Shown here piece after piece: positions 46,864 through 61,224 of a DNA stretch of 64,000 nt (position 1 is the stretch's first letter; every line of letters begins with the position of its first letter). The position numbers and the translations under genes were made by a program. This DNA is from Lucifuga dentata (taxonomy: Eukaryota > Chordata > Actinopteri > Ophidiiformes > Bythitidae). The notes beneath the pieces are model-generated. The model saw only the letters and a list, made by a program, of their open reading frames with translations. It was not told the DNA's origin and made no database searches. Location: contig VXCM01001418.1 of assembly GCA_014773175.1 (NCBI GenBank), positions 58,088 through 122,087 on the forward strand. The letters are read 5' to 3'.

Positions 46864-49800
46864 CACAGTCTCTCTTTCATTCTCTTCCATCCCCAGCTCT
46901 CCCACCACCCCCAATCCCAGCAGTTTAGATTGATTTCCATTGACCATGACATTCCTGCACATGCAGTCCAGTCATGATAGAGCTTTTGGGAGTTGCTGAT
47001 TGTCAGCAGATTTTGCGGGTTCTAGCTTGATGGCTCATTTCTTCAGCAAGAAGCAATTTTGGTGTGAGGATGGATAATTATATATGGTTGCACATAAGCT
47101 TAGTGTGTATTCAAACTAGTGTTAGGCACTCCAAAGAGTCTATCTGAATTTGCTGGTGTTTAGAAAAACTTGTCTGTTTTGAGATTAGGAATCTACAGGG
47201 TGTCCTGAGAAAAATTTAAACTAGTTGGGAGTTTCATGAGAGATTATTCTATGATAAGGTGGTGTGACGTCTTCTCTTGAAGAAGGAATTCTGTTTACCT
47301 GGCATTTGGAGCTGGTGCCTAATTAGCCAGATATAATTTGAAGAAATTACTCATCATTTGCCTTTTTCCATCTACTTGATCAAGGTGAATGTTTATCTCC
47401 CACAGCAGCAGACCTGAAGATTTGCAGATGCATTTTGCAGCAGATGCAAATTATATAAAGTCCTTTGTCTTTTTAATTGTCCATATTTGACTAGCCTTTG
47501 TGTTTGGCTGAATAAAAATGGGAGAGAGATGGCTGTGTTGGCTGTGTCCTCTGCATCCTAACACTGACAAATGAATCACACTTTTAAAATATTGGTCAGA
47601 ATAATGAAACTGATACAATGTTGGTGAAGTTTGATCTTCAAAACATCACGCATGCAGTCTGTTTTGATGTGTAGAAGAAGGGATGATCATTGCTTAGAGG
47701 TCATTGCAAGTTTAACTTCAATTGAAAGATCACATGTACCTAAATAGGTTTAAAAAAAATCCTATACACTGTGAGCTCATATCTACCAAAACCCATTGAA
47801 TAACCACATGGTTGACAAAATAAACAGACTGTGGTTCCTACTTCTTGACAAGTTGATACCCAGCTGTGAAGATGTGCTGATGACCCCCAGCTGTGTTAGG
47901 ACAGTACTTATGGTCTTTGGAATGGATAGAATCACTAATCTTTAAAACGAAGCTTTGCTTCTTTTTGGGGAGGAAGAGTTTACTGTGCACTCTTTATCCC
48001 TCTGGACCCTCAAATTGCAGATCCTCATGGCAAGAAGGGATGGGGGTGTGGAGGNGGTTGCTGTGTTGTGCTGTGCTTTCCTTTGATGTAGTGGGAACGT
48101 GACGGATCTGTTAGCCAGTCTCTTGCAGTGTGGAATCACTAACCCAGGCTTACCTAACGGGATTTGGTAGGACCGCGCTCGTGTCCCTCAGTGCCATGTG
48201 TGTCCCAAGCCGATGCCCCCAGCATTACCGTGGAAGATCCCTGTTAAGGAGAACACTACATTTACCAACAGTCTTCCATGTTCACACATAATGTCCTCGA
48301 TAGCTTATGGCGCCTTGTGTAGACCTAATTGTAGCATTTTCTTTTAACCAGGCCTCCATATGATCTCTCGCTGTCATTTCATTTCATTATCTAAATAGTC
48401 TGTATTAAATAGTCTATATGCATATCAAAGTGTAAAAATAAAATGAAAAATATAGTAACTGTCAAAGGACAGCAGTATAATTGGCTTGTTTTATGCTGTA
48501 TCTACCAGATTAGTAATTTTCTTCAGTCAGGCGCTGTATGTATCAAAGAGTCACGCTGACATTGATGTCATCTGCTGCTTAGGCTAACATGTATGCACAT
48601 GAAGGACAGCACAGGGACCTCACACAGAAGGAACACTTGCGTCCAGGGTTCTTTGTAGCGCCGCTGGTCCTGGTGCTTTATAAACAGCATCATTAACACC
48701 AAGGTTTCTTCTCGTCCTTCACTGTATGGTGATGCTGGTTGACACATTTACTCCATATGCAGAGTGCTAATGACTCCATGTGGTTGCAATCACCTTATCA
48801 GTGTGTTTCATCTTGTTAAATGGAGCCCAGCGGACTGACTCAATCCCTCAACCAACAGATCTGTGTTCTTGTGTAAGATGAGAACAAAACAGAAGATCAT
48901 CGAAGGTGAAGTTTCTTGATTTATTTTTCTTGGTAGTGTAGGTACATGCTGGCCTTAGTGAGACGTATTTCTAGATCTGTAAATTCTTATGTCTTTAAAT
49001 TGTTTTAAATTTATTTTTATTCGTATTCCATGTTAGTTCAGTCACATTATTAATTTTATTATTTTTATTTATATTTTAGATTATGCTAATATAATCAAAA
49101 CTGAGTTTATGATTTTAGGTCTGTGCCATTATGTCACAACTTTAAAACAGATCAAATAATACGATATCATCCAAAACCTTTTTTTTTTTTTTTTTTTTNT
49201 TTTTTTTTTTTTTTTTTAATTCTTTTAGGGTTTTTTTTAACAGATGAAACTCAGCTACTTTCAAATTTAAAACCGTTAAGTGTTGAAAACAATAAAAGCA
49301 TGTTGTGTGTCTGTGTCTTGTGTTTGTATAAGAAAAGCAATAGACCGTCACGGCCCTGAGCATGACATGTCAGCACACTCTTTAACCCTTGTTGATGGCT
49401 ATTTTTGGCCCATGTCACTGCTCAAAGCAAAGCACTCATAGATGATGACACTTTCTTAGCTCCCCATCCTCTCTCTAAATTAGATAAAGTTTAATTGTGC
49501 TGTGTGGAGCCGGCCAGGCGTCCATGAATAGACCACTTCTGAAACCACCGCACCTGCTCAGAGGGTGTCACTCCTCACTAGCAGCCTGCTGCTGATCTCT
49601 AGGGGTCAGTGGAGGGATGCACCAGGGTTGTCCCTTTACGCTCACTTCTTTTTGAATGATCTCAGTGTGGGTTTCTCACTAAGTTTGGGATGTATGCAGA
49701 GGCAGTAGGAGGTGTGGTTTGTCAATTCATTGCACAATTCTCATCTCTCTTGCTTGTTGTGACAATGCATGTTAGAAGACACTGATTGAGTGGCTGCCAC

Positions 49801-51244
49801 CTCGTCCCCCGCATGGCTCCTGTCAAAGCTGCTTTAATGGAAGTTCAGGAACTGGAGGCTAACTCTACATGGTGAAGCACTGATGCATTAGTCTATGATC
49901 AAGAACACTACTTTGTTGTGTGCTTTCATAAAATATGCTCAAAGATCAAATGAAATTTCAAGAAAAGTTTGTTAAGATTTAATGGATGCAATCGTTATTA
50001 TCTGCAAATATGATGAATATGCAAGAGTAGGCCCTAAAGCTTTACTTAATTGATCTGGTTGAGTTTTTACACTACAACTGAAGCTTGCCTGAAGTCCCTA
50101 AAAGCTGATCACAGTACCTCACTGCTGCCTGATACATCATAAAATGAGTAAAAACATGAATAGCTTTACTGACTTCATTCTGACAGCTTTTAAGTTTATA
50201 TAGAGGCGAGCAGTGTTCCTGCTAGAAACTGCAGCAAAGAGGAACAATAGGGCCAAAGGGGTGAACATGGGTGCAAATCCTGCTGGCTGTCCAGACTTCA
50301 GAGAAGCTCAAACAGCCCTCACTTTGTCCAGCTAAGGAATAAAGCTGCTCTGTTGTATGAAGTTGGTCAGTCTTTTGCACCCCCCCCCCCCCCNCCCCCC
50401 CCCCCCTTTGCTGTTTCATATTTTTCAGAAGCTCATTATCTCTTTCTGCTGTGGGTGTGAGTGCTAAAGAGGCTCACATGCAATGTGTATCTGACAGCGC
50501 TGAAATATTAATGGTCCTCAGAGTAGGAGGTTGGTATAGGGCCTGCATAGTTACAGTACAAAGGGTGCCTTCTCGCCACTAGGCTTTATTAGCCAAACTG
50601 TTAAATGAATAGATGGATATAGCTGTTTCTTCATGCCTTCTTTTGTGTTTCCACACTAAACATCAAACCGCTTTCTTTTTGTCTATTTCCAACACATACA
50701 CCAAACCAGTGTTAGACAGTCATACGCAGACTCTTGTGCCTTCTGTGGGAGAACAAGGAGGAGGGCTTTGCTATCAGTTCATTTTGTGTGGTCTCAGCCA
50801 TAAAAAACACCCTGTTCTTTGACTGTGAAAAAAAAGCCTGTCTTTAATTTTTGGGAAACCCATAAAAGTTTGTCACTCCTTTCATATCAGCCGCAGAATT
50901 GAAAACAAATGCTGCATTCTCCCCTTCTCTCCTTTTGAACTGCCCAATTATGGAGTTGTGAAAATAAAAATCAGTCTGTAGATCTCTTCCCCTTCTGTTT
51001 CTCTCCCTCCTTCTCTTATTCCCCCTTCTCTCTCCATCTTCCTCCTTCACTTTCTTTCTTTTTTCCTACCCCCTTGTTTTTGAAGAAACCGAGGGGATCA
51101 CTGATGTCAAAGTCAAAACCAAGAGCATTAAGAAAACTGGTGAAATGCAATACAGCTGCAATCCGACATGACGCTAGAAAATAGGGCTGAGGAGCAGAAA
51201 GCCTCTCTCCCGTATTCCCAGGGCGCACAACTGCTCCCGGCCTT

Positions 51245-51265
51245 GGCTTTGATCTCTTCAAAGCC
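51245..51265. promoter_or_regulatory. convergent TCF-like half-sites (8-bp inverted repeat)
   Basis: GGCTTTGA (51245-51252) and TCAAAGCC (51258-51265) form a perfect inverted repeat with a 5-nt spacer. Each arm holds a TCF/LEF core, and the left one reads CTTTGATCT. It lies in intron 3 at the edge of a non-repetitive block. Confidence 0.4.
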
Positions 51266-54113
51266 TCCTGCCTCCTACTAGATGGAGAGTCTTGGCTGCC
51301 GCTCGTGAGCACTGGAGAGAGGCAGGGAGGGNGGGGGGGGGGGGAGCCATCGTCTTTTCCTTTCTAGGGCTGAAATCAATCACGGTGCCGAGGCAATTAT
51401 GTGTAATTCAACCCTAGCCAGATTAGTGACTCTTGTTACCTGAGCGACCGGGGCTCTGTAATCTGTGAGTCACACCGGCCTCACCAGCAGAGGAGTAGCC
51501 AGGAACAGGAGCAGGCGACGGCACTTTAGAGAAGGGAGGGGAAGAGAGGAAAAAAAAGAGAGGGGGGTGCTGAAAAGCGGGCTGCCATGCTGCCGTCCAG
51601 CAGAGCAGAAAATCAGAGTACAATAGAGTGATTACACTTGCAGATGTAGCCATATTTACGACAAGGTGGATGGAGAGAACACAAAGAATGAAGAGTGCTG
51701 ATTGCCATGGAGCTTGCTAGCTAGTGTGCTAACGAGCCAGGTCTCTTTTGTGTTCAAACACGTGTGTAATGTCACCTCCACTGTGCCTCTAGTTCTCCCC
51801 CACCATCCACCACCCTGTCTCCCTCCAGTGCCGTATCTCTATCCCTCATGCCCTCCACTGTGGGCTCCAAAATGCGAGCTTGGCCAAGGCTCCTGCCCCA
51901 GGCGCCCAATTTACTATGGCTGGAGAAAAACTCAGTGGCCCTGAGTCACAGAGAAAAACAGCAGTTCTGAATGCTCTTCTTTCCTTGCTGCTGCAGTTCG
52001 TCTGATCTGTGCAACTGTTTCAGTGTCTTCACACACAGCAGTGTAACAAACATTCTTCTGCTTTTTTTCCCTGAAGCTTAATGGAGACATGTATTCCAAT
52101 TATGTTTGCTCCAAGTTTAGACAGACCTAGTGTGTGATGGGAGCTTGATTCAAAGCAAGTATATCACAGCTCACACTGCATAGTATACATTTTGAAATTG
52201 TTCTATTATGTTTTGTAATCAAATTATGGTTTTGATAGGATTTAATAAACAAGTAATAGGGTGGTGCGTATACGATATTGCAGAATCGTATTACTAAATT
52301 CATTGAAGGTATCTAATTGGACAAACATGCTCTTTCTTGCTTTGATTCTTCCTCTGTGCTATGTCTGCAGCACTGATGTCACTGGGAAGAGAACAGGGCT
52401 TTGTTTTTTCTCAGCAGTCACTTTATACAGGATGATGAAACTCACAAAGATATCTAGCAAGAATGTGTTTGTTAGGCTGATGAGCTTGCCTTGGTGCTTC
52501 ACATTTCCTTTGATCTTCGGACTACTCTCACAGTGATGGAAGGCACTTCTTTTCCTTATGGGATGTTCACATTAAGTAAATTAGATATATTTTTCTGTTA
52601 TAATAGATTCTAGTTGTGTAGGACCTTGATATTTGCGATAGTTTCAACAAGGCAGGCTGTCAGGGAATTGGAGCTGACTCTAAAAATATAAAGGTCATGC
52701 TGAATGGATTATGTGGCATCAATGGAGCCACCGTCCAGCTCAGCAGGAGCTTTTAAATCCACTAGCAGCCATAACCCTCAGCTCAGGGGCCAGGTGATGC
52801 TTTTCATGTCCTCCAGTGGAGAGACATCACAGAGGCATCCTCCACTTTGAGCTGGCCATCATCAAACAATGCATCAAAATATCAAATCAATCCACCCCCG
52901 CTGTACACCTATGTTGTTTTGCGATAAAAGACACTGAAATTTAAGTGCCTGTCCCACCCTTACACCTCGGAGCCACAATCTCCATTCTCCCATCACACTG
53001 ATCCCCCTTTTCACACTAAAGCAACAACACAGCAAAACCTATTCGATGTAAATACTTAAACACTAGTTACATGACCTGGGTTTTATGTGGGTGTAGCACT
53101 ATTCAGCTGTGGTGTGAAAGGGTGAAAATGGATTAGCACTAGAGTTACCCTACTGTTAGAGATATTGGTAACAATTTCAATCCCTCTCTGCCATAAATTC
53201 TGTTCTTCTAGATCACAAAGATGTGTGAATACAACTTGTTGTATTACCTTTTGAACCAAAGGAATTAAGTCATATAATCTTTTACTTTCCTACTCTGTCT
53301 TAAATGTCTACTCCTCTAATGGTGACCTGAAAAGCCTAAAGACTTAGGCTCATTGAGAAACTTTATTCATATGAGCCAAATAAGTTTGATCACATGGTAT
53401 TGATGAGTGGGGAGTCAGTTTTTGCTGTAATCAATATAATGCCTGAAATAATGAGATTAATTTTAGATATGTGAGCAGTCCACAATGAGGAACTCAGAAC
53501 TGAATTACTACCATGATGTGTTCATTCTCTGGCTTTCCATTTTAGATTTGTAGCATCAGGTGCATAAGTGTGCTCTGTGTTGCTGTTGCAGCCATATGCA
53601 TCCAGCTAAAAGAGTTCCTTTTTTGCTCCAGAATTTGACTATTACCATTTCTTTAGAGGTATCAAGGGATATGCAGATGCTGTCCATTGCCATGTTGTAC
53701 ATGGTCATTGTTTTGTTGTGTTAAAGCTCACAAAAACCCTGCCAGAAAGCTAAGTGATAGGGTGGAGCTTTTGTGTGACGGTGCAGCTCCTCGGAGAGGT
53801 TCTTGAAGTGCTCCCTGCTTCTGTGGGGATGGAGAAAAGCCATTTGTTCAGAGAGGATCAGATTTAAATGGTTTGTGCTTTTATTCAGATCTTAGGAGGG
53901 GCGTGTCTGTTTGGCTTGGTCGTCTTTACCAGTTAATCCCTTAAAATGACACCCAAACAGTGGGCTGGTGGGTATTGTTGTGTAGTCCATAATATGAATG
54001 AACCTTCAGGTTTGCAATGTGACTCACAACCATGAATGCTTCTTAGCACTGTGGTGAAAACTTTGCATCATTTATACAACCAGCAGTAACAAAGATCAAT
54101 ATGCATCATTTAA

Positions 54114-54148
<35 letters not shown>

Positions 54149-56999
54149 GCTAAACAGCTATTTCTGGATGTATGTAAAACACTAGACAAGTCAGACAGAA
54201 TTTCAAGAGCAGTGCAGAGCAGTGAGGTGAAAAGAGCATCAGTCATGTGACTACAGGGCCAGAAGTTCAGACCAAGGTCAGGACACAGGTATCGTGACAC
54301 TTGAGACAAAAAGGCTTGTTTGTGACTTGCTGCTGACAAAACAGTATACATAACATTATGAAATTCAATGTGTTCATGAAATTCAGACATTTTTCTGTGG
54401 TTTTGTTGGAATATCAATGGTATAGCATCATCAATCCATTAGTATTTTTGTGCTTTCTATGTATATACATATGTGGGAGGGTGTGCATGTGTCTGTGAAA
54501 TACAGAAGGAAAACTAGGTCAGTTCACTCAGGCAGAAGCAGCTCTCATTCAGATCAACTCCTCATCCACATTTTCTCAGTGTGCCATCGAAAGCCTTCCT
54601 CATAAACGCAGGAGTGGCGCTTCAGCTCGCTGCTTGCAAACAGCTTCATTGGATAGCTTGCAGTGCTAATATTTACCTGCTTTCCTTCAATAGAGGTAAT
54701 GTGTAATGTTAGAATTTCAGCTAGCTAAGACTTGAGAGAAGAGGGTGCCCTACTCTCTAGCTGCATCTCCACAGGTAGACACACAAAGACCCCACCAGAC
54801 TCCATTTTCTCCCTCAGCGCTGAGCTCCAAAATCCAAACTGACAGCCATTCATGCCCAGAATACCTGGGCGAAAGCTTTATTTTTTCTTTTTTTTTTTTT
54901 GNGTTACTATCTAAATGTAGCAGGCAAATCCGCTCTTGTTCAATGAATCTGTGAAGCCTCTGCGTAAGGCAGCTCATCAGCACTTTTCCCCCCATTATGC
55001 ACTGCGTCTCCTCTCTATTCCTCTCCATTTCTGGTATTGTGTGAAGGCTAAGGTTTTAGTGCACTAGCTGCACAAAGTTAGCTTGTGGTGCATTTTTATT
55101 TGTGTGCATCTCTCAGGGCCTTCTAGTGTTGTTGTTGAATGTGGTAGTTGGCATCGACATGACGCCTGGCATGAATGTAGCTAGTCAGCAGACCAAAGCT
55201 GGTTTCTGATGATAAATCATGCAGAGTGTTAATGCAGCAGTGGGGTTACTATAAATAGGGCTGGAGAGGGATGCAGATTGATTCAGGAAGAAAAATAAAG
55301 TGTGTTCCAAGATTTCCTGTTTGTGGTCAGCTTTAAAGGTGGAGTTCAAACATAGGGCCCTTAATTTAACATTTCCTCTTTTAAAGCACATCTGATCATC
55401 TAAATAAGCCAATAATAGGGCTAATGCTGTATGACAACTTTTTTTAATACAGTTAGGCAGCAACAATGTGAAGATGTTCCCTGGTATTTCTGTTTTGTGC
55501 TATACATGCTTATGTAGGTCATAATTTAGCAAGACTGCTGTCATTTATTTGACATGTCTCAACAGAGCCATGTTCTTAGTGGGGATATAGATGCCCAGTG
55601 GGTGCTGGAGTGTATGTGCCATTGTGTGTGTTTGCTTGTGCACTTGCAGGTCTGCTGACAGTGGCACTTCAGCAGAATGTTTGCCCTTTCCTCAGTCCTT
55701 TGATGTGACCAGGTCCTGCTGTGATAATGAGCTCTGTGCCCCGCCGCAAGGTGAACATCCTGCAGTTTGCCCAGGGCTCTGCCAGAGCCACAGCCCAGCC
55801 CCCACACCTCCAGGCCACACTCTGCCTCACAAAAGTGAAAGGCCCGACCTCAACTCAGCATTGACAATCAGCGATACAGCTTTGAAAGTGAAAACCAAAC
55901 ATCTGTTATGTGGCCAAAAATTCAAACCAAAAATATCTCAAAATTCACATCAGTATACCTTATCCAGACCAGCAGCACAGTTGGGCAACACTGACCCAGT
56001 AGTCTTTCAAACTATGCCTGTCTAATTCATACACATCATCTCTTTCAGTGCATGTTTTGCAAAAAATGCTTCACAAAAACTTCCAGAACTCTTTACTCTA
56101 AAGACAAGCACACCAGTGTAATGCTGTTGTCATGCTCTTAAACCTCAACTCACTCTGGTTTAACAGAAAAAAATAGGAAATGGATCATTTGAATGTAATG
56201 CTCTGATGCTATTTCCACTTTTATAGCTCCGTGACATATAGAAATTAAGAGTTGAACACTGTAAAAAGAGGATAAAGTCTTTTCATCTAGGGCAGGCATA
56301 TTTCACACAAATTATCCCCATTGCACATTCAAATGTCAGTACGAGAGCTACTATCAGTGACTTGCTAGAAGCACACACTCTTCATGCCAACTGATGGATA
56401 CTGGGTAATCCACCTTTTTCTATTCGTTGCTGCTGCTGGTGGTGATGAGGAAAGATGAATAGCTCATTTGTGTTCTGATGTAGCATGTATGTTAAATTCA
56501 TTAAATGCATGTTGTACTCTGATTCCTTCACCGTGTACTATATGACCATATTTTACAGTCTTTGAGTTAGTGGATGTTATTCAGACTAATGTTTATATAG
56601 TGGCATGTCGGTCATGTGTCTGTGTGTGTTATTATGAAAAAGTTTGACATATGGGTTGTGTGTTTGTGTGGGGTGGTATTTAGAAGAGAGTGTGACAGTT
56701 TACTCACATGATAAATTTGTGCTGCAACTTATCCATGACCACCATAACGTTGATTAAGTCTATTTCTGCTATGTAAGTAATTGATCCAACACCATTCAAC
56801 TTACATTTTTATCTCTTTGTGTTTTTCCATCTTTACCAAGACATTTCTTGCATTAGTCACTGCTTTCTTCAACTATCAGATTCTGACCAGCACACTGATT
56901 GGAATGAAATGAGGAGGGAGAAGAGAAGTGGGATATGGAGAGATTGGGGGCTTCACAGATGTAAATTTCTCTGCAGGCCAGGCTTTTCCTGTTATTCAT

Positions 57000-57260
57000 A
57001 GGCTCTTCCACTCCTGTCCCTGAGGTTGGTTTTGCTTGTACATCTCGTTACCCCGGGCACGTGGTGCTCCTTCGCTTGCTGCTGGCCTGGCTTTCTTCTC
57101 CATTAATTGGGTTTCGTTACGTTAAGCCCCCTGGCCAAAGGGCCATCCTGCCAATAAAACATTCCATTTTTAGCAATCCTCTCAAAGCTGATGGGGTTCA
57201 ACCTGCTATGCGAATGGTAATTGGTTATTTATTTAAGCTTCTTCAGGTTGATCTCTGCTG
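57000..57260. promoter_or_regulatory. candidate conserved enhancer in intron 3
   Basis: Non-repetitive block with two TAATTGG homeodomain-type cores (57104-57110 and 57218-57224). Around them are TTTCGTTACGTTAAGC and GGTTATTTATTTAAGC, a dense non-coding texture typical of deeply conserved elements. Conservation itself cannot be assessed here. Confidence 0.35.
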
Positions 57261-60200
57261 GTTTTGGTGAAGGGGAGAGAGGAGACGGCACAGTGTCTTT
57301 CTTTTCTGTGCGCTATAAAGCTTCTATGAGACAATGTTTGCTCACTTTTGTGCAACCCACACACACTCATACACAGTTACACACAAACACGAGTGAACAC
57401 CTGGTCTGTGGGTGGCTCCATAGGAATTTAGCACTATGGCACGCCCTTTCTTCATTCTCTTAACAGTCTTTGAGCAGAGGCCTTCCATGTCTGTTTTCTT
57501 CTTTATTGGCAAACTTTTGATGATACCGTTAGTGATCATTGAACAATTTTCTTCCTCGTCTCTTACTTCCACCTTCTTTTATTTTTCCTGTTTATATCCT
57601 GAGTCTTATTTTCTCTTTGCAACCTTTTCCTCTAGACTTAAGGAAATCCCATGACCAGGTGAGGTTGGGTTTTGAAGCAGGTGTGAGAAAGCATTCTTAG
57701 TAAGAAGATTTAGCAGCATGGGAATTTGCAGTCACCATTTGAACCGCCATCTTCCCCAACTGTTTGTGAAAGACCTCATGGTTTCTACACACTTGATAGT
57801 AGCTGCAGGCACGAACAGTCCTCATTGCATATAAATTACAGAAGTGGAGAGTGATTATTATAAAATTCAGGCTTTCCTTTTTTTTTTTTTTTTTTNTTTT
57901 TTTTTTTTTTTTCACTCCACTCGATAGAAGTGGTATAATTGAGTGGAGTAGTAAAAGCCATGCTGTGAGGGGGGGGACAGGGAGAGATGCTAAAAAAGCA
58001 AAAATTCAGGGTTAGTTATTCTGTATACTATACAGGCAACACAGAAACAACAAACACATACACATGTCCAGTACAGAATAAAGAAGGTCAGAGATATGAT
58101 GCATGCTGTCAAACCCCCTCAAAAAGAATAAAGAGAAACAAAAAAAAAAAAAAAAAAAAAANAAAAAAAGAAAGAAACATCCCATTTCCCTTCCCCACCC
58201 TCAATTTCAGAATACATGCCAAGTCATTGGCTTCCCGTGCTGAAACACACAGTCTCTCCTCCATGAAGGGCTCCCTGCCAGTTCTAGTTCCGCACAATGA
58301 ATTTCTCTTAAAACCACATCTGAGGGCTACTTTAAAAGGGCTGGCCAAGCCTGGATATGAAATTCCAAATGGAACGTTTTCTTTTCAATCTGTGCCGCCT
58401 CTCCTCTCTCACTCTCCCTGAAAAATATGAATAGAAAGATCCTAAGCCTATTATTTCTCCTATATAATAAAGGGACCTCCAATATGGCTGCCCTCCATCA
58501 CAGCACTGCTGCTGCTGAGGGCTTTTAGAATCAGGACAGGGATGAGAGGGAAGCAAATTGCTGCGACATGGCGTGACCCTCATGGTTGTGGTCAGTTGAG
58601 TTCCTGCAACTACTTCCTCCAGGAAATTGGTAAAAGAGTGTCAGACTTTTTGTGTGCAAACTTGCCAAGAGTGGAAGGTGGGAAGAAAGGCACAGCAAGC
58701 CAACAAGCCACTCCATTAAAATGGTGGCTCCATGATCATATAAAAATGGCTGTAACTGAGAAAAGACAGTCAAGACATGTTATCTTCTTCCAGTTATAAT
58801 ATAGAAATGTATAGAGAGCTATTAAGATGTGAGAATGTGGGTTGTAGTTTTGATGTTATTTTGAAAAATGCTTTAACAAATGACAAATGCATTTCTTCAC
58901 AAAGCAAACTATTTTAGGGCATGCAGCTTGTGTAAATGGGCAGTTAAATATCCATAAATGCTGTATTGGTCACAGAGGTCTGCAGCTTTTTTCCTCTGTG
59001 GATTTCACCACAATAGAGTCCATTTATTAAGAAGTTGAGAAAAATAGGATTTGACAGCTGTAACCGGCAAAGCACAAAGTAGGGCTTCTCCTATATGCCA
59101 AGGAGTCAGTCATGTTCATCTTTTTAATATCATAGTCTATATGTGTGTGAACAAGTGTGCGTATATTTCCACACCTTTTCTTTGTATTCTCTCCCTCTCT
59201 GCTACAAGTTGGAGAAGACTTCCAGCTAAATGATAATCCTCCAGCTTCTTATCTCATTCCCACAGGATAACAAATGGGAGTGGAGAGGCGTAAAATAATA
59301 TGGGCGAGAATGCTGTCATTTAGCCCCTGGTGGAGGCACGTCCTGGCTGCCCCAGTCCCATGTTGGCCTTCTTTTAGGGTTAGAAGCCCTGCCATTAGCC
59401 CTCCTGTGGTAGGACGGGACTCGAGACTCCCACACACAGATTATCCCATCACCTTTGACTTTTGCTTGATCAAGGTCAACCAACCAACTCACCTGGGCTT
59501 GTGTTACAAGAGAGCACAATGCTTAAATAGTTTTGAGGCAGGATTGTTGAGGCAGGATTTGACTTCAGGCTGCCACACAGACTATGTCAGCACTGGCAAA
59601 TGATAAAAGGCTCAAAAAGTTGTTGCACACTAAATTCTTATGCCTCTTGAAAACTGTGCAATTTTATCAGCTCATTGCATGACATACTATATGAGATTAG
59701 CATCTGGGTCCAACTGTGTGATGTCAATGTTGTACAATGAATGCCTGCTGAATCATAGTGCTATGACAAGCAGGAAAAGGAACTGCAGCCAGAAATGCAC
59801 CATCAACTTGACATCCATCTGTGCTAGTTTATAGACATGGGTCAGAGCTGATGTCAAATTGTGAGATTATGGTCCTAAATTTGTACATAGCTTGTTAGGC
59901 TGTCTTTGGTTGCAAGAGTGCTAACTTGGCCATCAGTGGATGTACATATCTCATGCTAGGATCATCATTTTGGACTGACGACCATAGATTTCAATACAAG
60001 TCTGTCATATGGGACAGAAATGGGAGCTTTTTAGTGAGATGTATGTAGGACTAAAGCTCTTTAAAATCCTGCACATTGTTGATCACTTGTGTTCAAATGA
60101 CTGTTAAGTGTACAAGCTTTTAAACATAGCTGAAGAAGGTGTGCAGACTGAAATGCTGTTAAGTGAGTAGAAGTGATTCAGTGAAGCAGGTTTTATTTTT

Positions 60201-61050
60201 TGCTCTTTTTAGTGTGACTTGCTCTGCTAAATTGCATATCAAGACAGAAACTGGGAAATTGTCTCACTCACACACACACACCTCTAACCTATTTTTCATC
60301 ATGCTCTTGGTTAGGACATTCCCAGATGGTGGGGAGAGAGAGGACAGGGGGTCTTATGTTGAAAGTGGTGCCAGTCTGCGAGAGGGTTAGGGAACACAGA
60401 CATTCCAGTCCCCCATGTCCAGAGGGGTTTGAATGTGTGTGTGTGTGTGTGGTGGGAGAGGGGTGAGGACCAGTGTCGGTGACCACTTAGTATTGCAGGA
60501 ATGTCCCCTTGGCACACACCTCACTAGGAGTCAGTGGGACCTAACACAGAACACTGGCTTGACTGCATTGTATCTGTACATACTAATATTTGATCCAACA
60601 TTATTAGTGAGTTGACTGCTCCTGTGTGATCATTTTATTACAGTTTCAAAAAATGTTTCTCTTGGATTTATACCTTGTTAGAACCCTTTTATAGTTGCAA
60701 AGTTTCTCACCCAAAAATGAACCAATGTCTCTCCGATTAGCCATGAATCCTGTGGAGGTGATATTTTGACTCCAGCTCAGTTCTGGGCTCAGATTGTGAA
60801 TAGTAGATTTAGCATGGCTAAGCATTACCATGTGTTCAGTGTAGCTGAAGCATGTAAGCACTGCCGGCTGGAGGTTGGGGTTGGGGTTTGGGCCTGGCTC
60901 GGGCTATTTTAGCTGTCAGGAGGTAGGTCTCTGAGTCAGCTAGGGGTGGGGGGCCTGTGGCCAGGCCACTGTTGACGTGATTACCCCTGCATTAAGTACC
61001 ACTGCAGACATCTGTCTCACGCTCTCTGTCTTTCTCTCTTTCTCTCTCTC

Positions 61051-61181
61051 TCTCGCTCGCTCTATAACCAACACCCCTCCCCCTCTTCCATCCCTCATCT
61101 CTCCTTCCCCCGGCTNTCTCGCTCGCTCTATAACCAACACCCCTCCCCCTCTTCCATCCCTCATCTCTCCTTCCCCCGGCT
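61051..61181 (+). repeat. 65-bp perfect duplication around a single N (assembly join)
   Basis: 61051-61115 and 61117-61181 are identical, separated by the N at 61116, in the last 700 bp of lef1 intron 3. Confidence 0.85.
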
Positions 61182-61224
61182 CTTACTCTGTAATGAACTC
61201 CCCTTATTCACCAGCTAATGACTG

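Noticed and set aside
46603..46962. 119-codon minus-strand ORF around a TCF/LEF site
   Set aside because: No recognisable domain; better explained as non-coding intron sequence.
55591..56025. 144-codon Cys-rich ORF inside intron 3
   Set aside because: Cys-rich start comes from TGTGTG-type sequence; no similarity to secreted domains or LEF1; no phase-compatible splice sites noticed.
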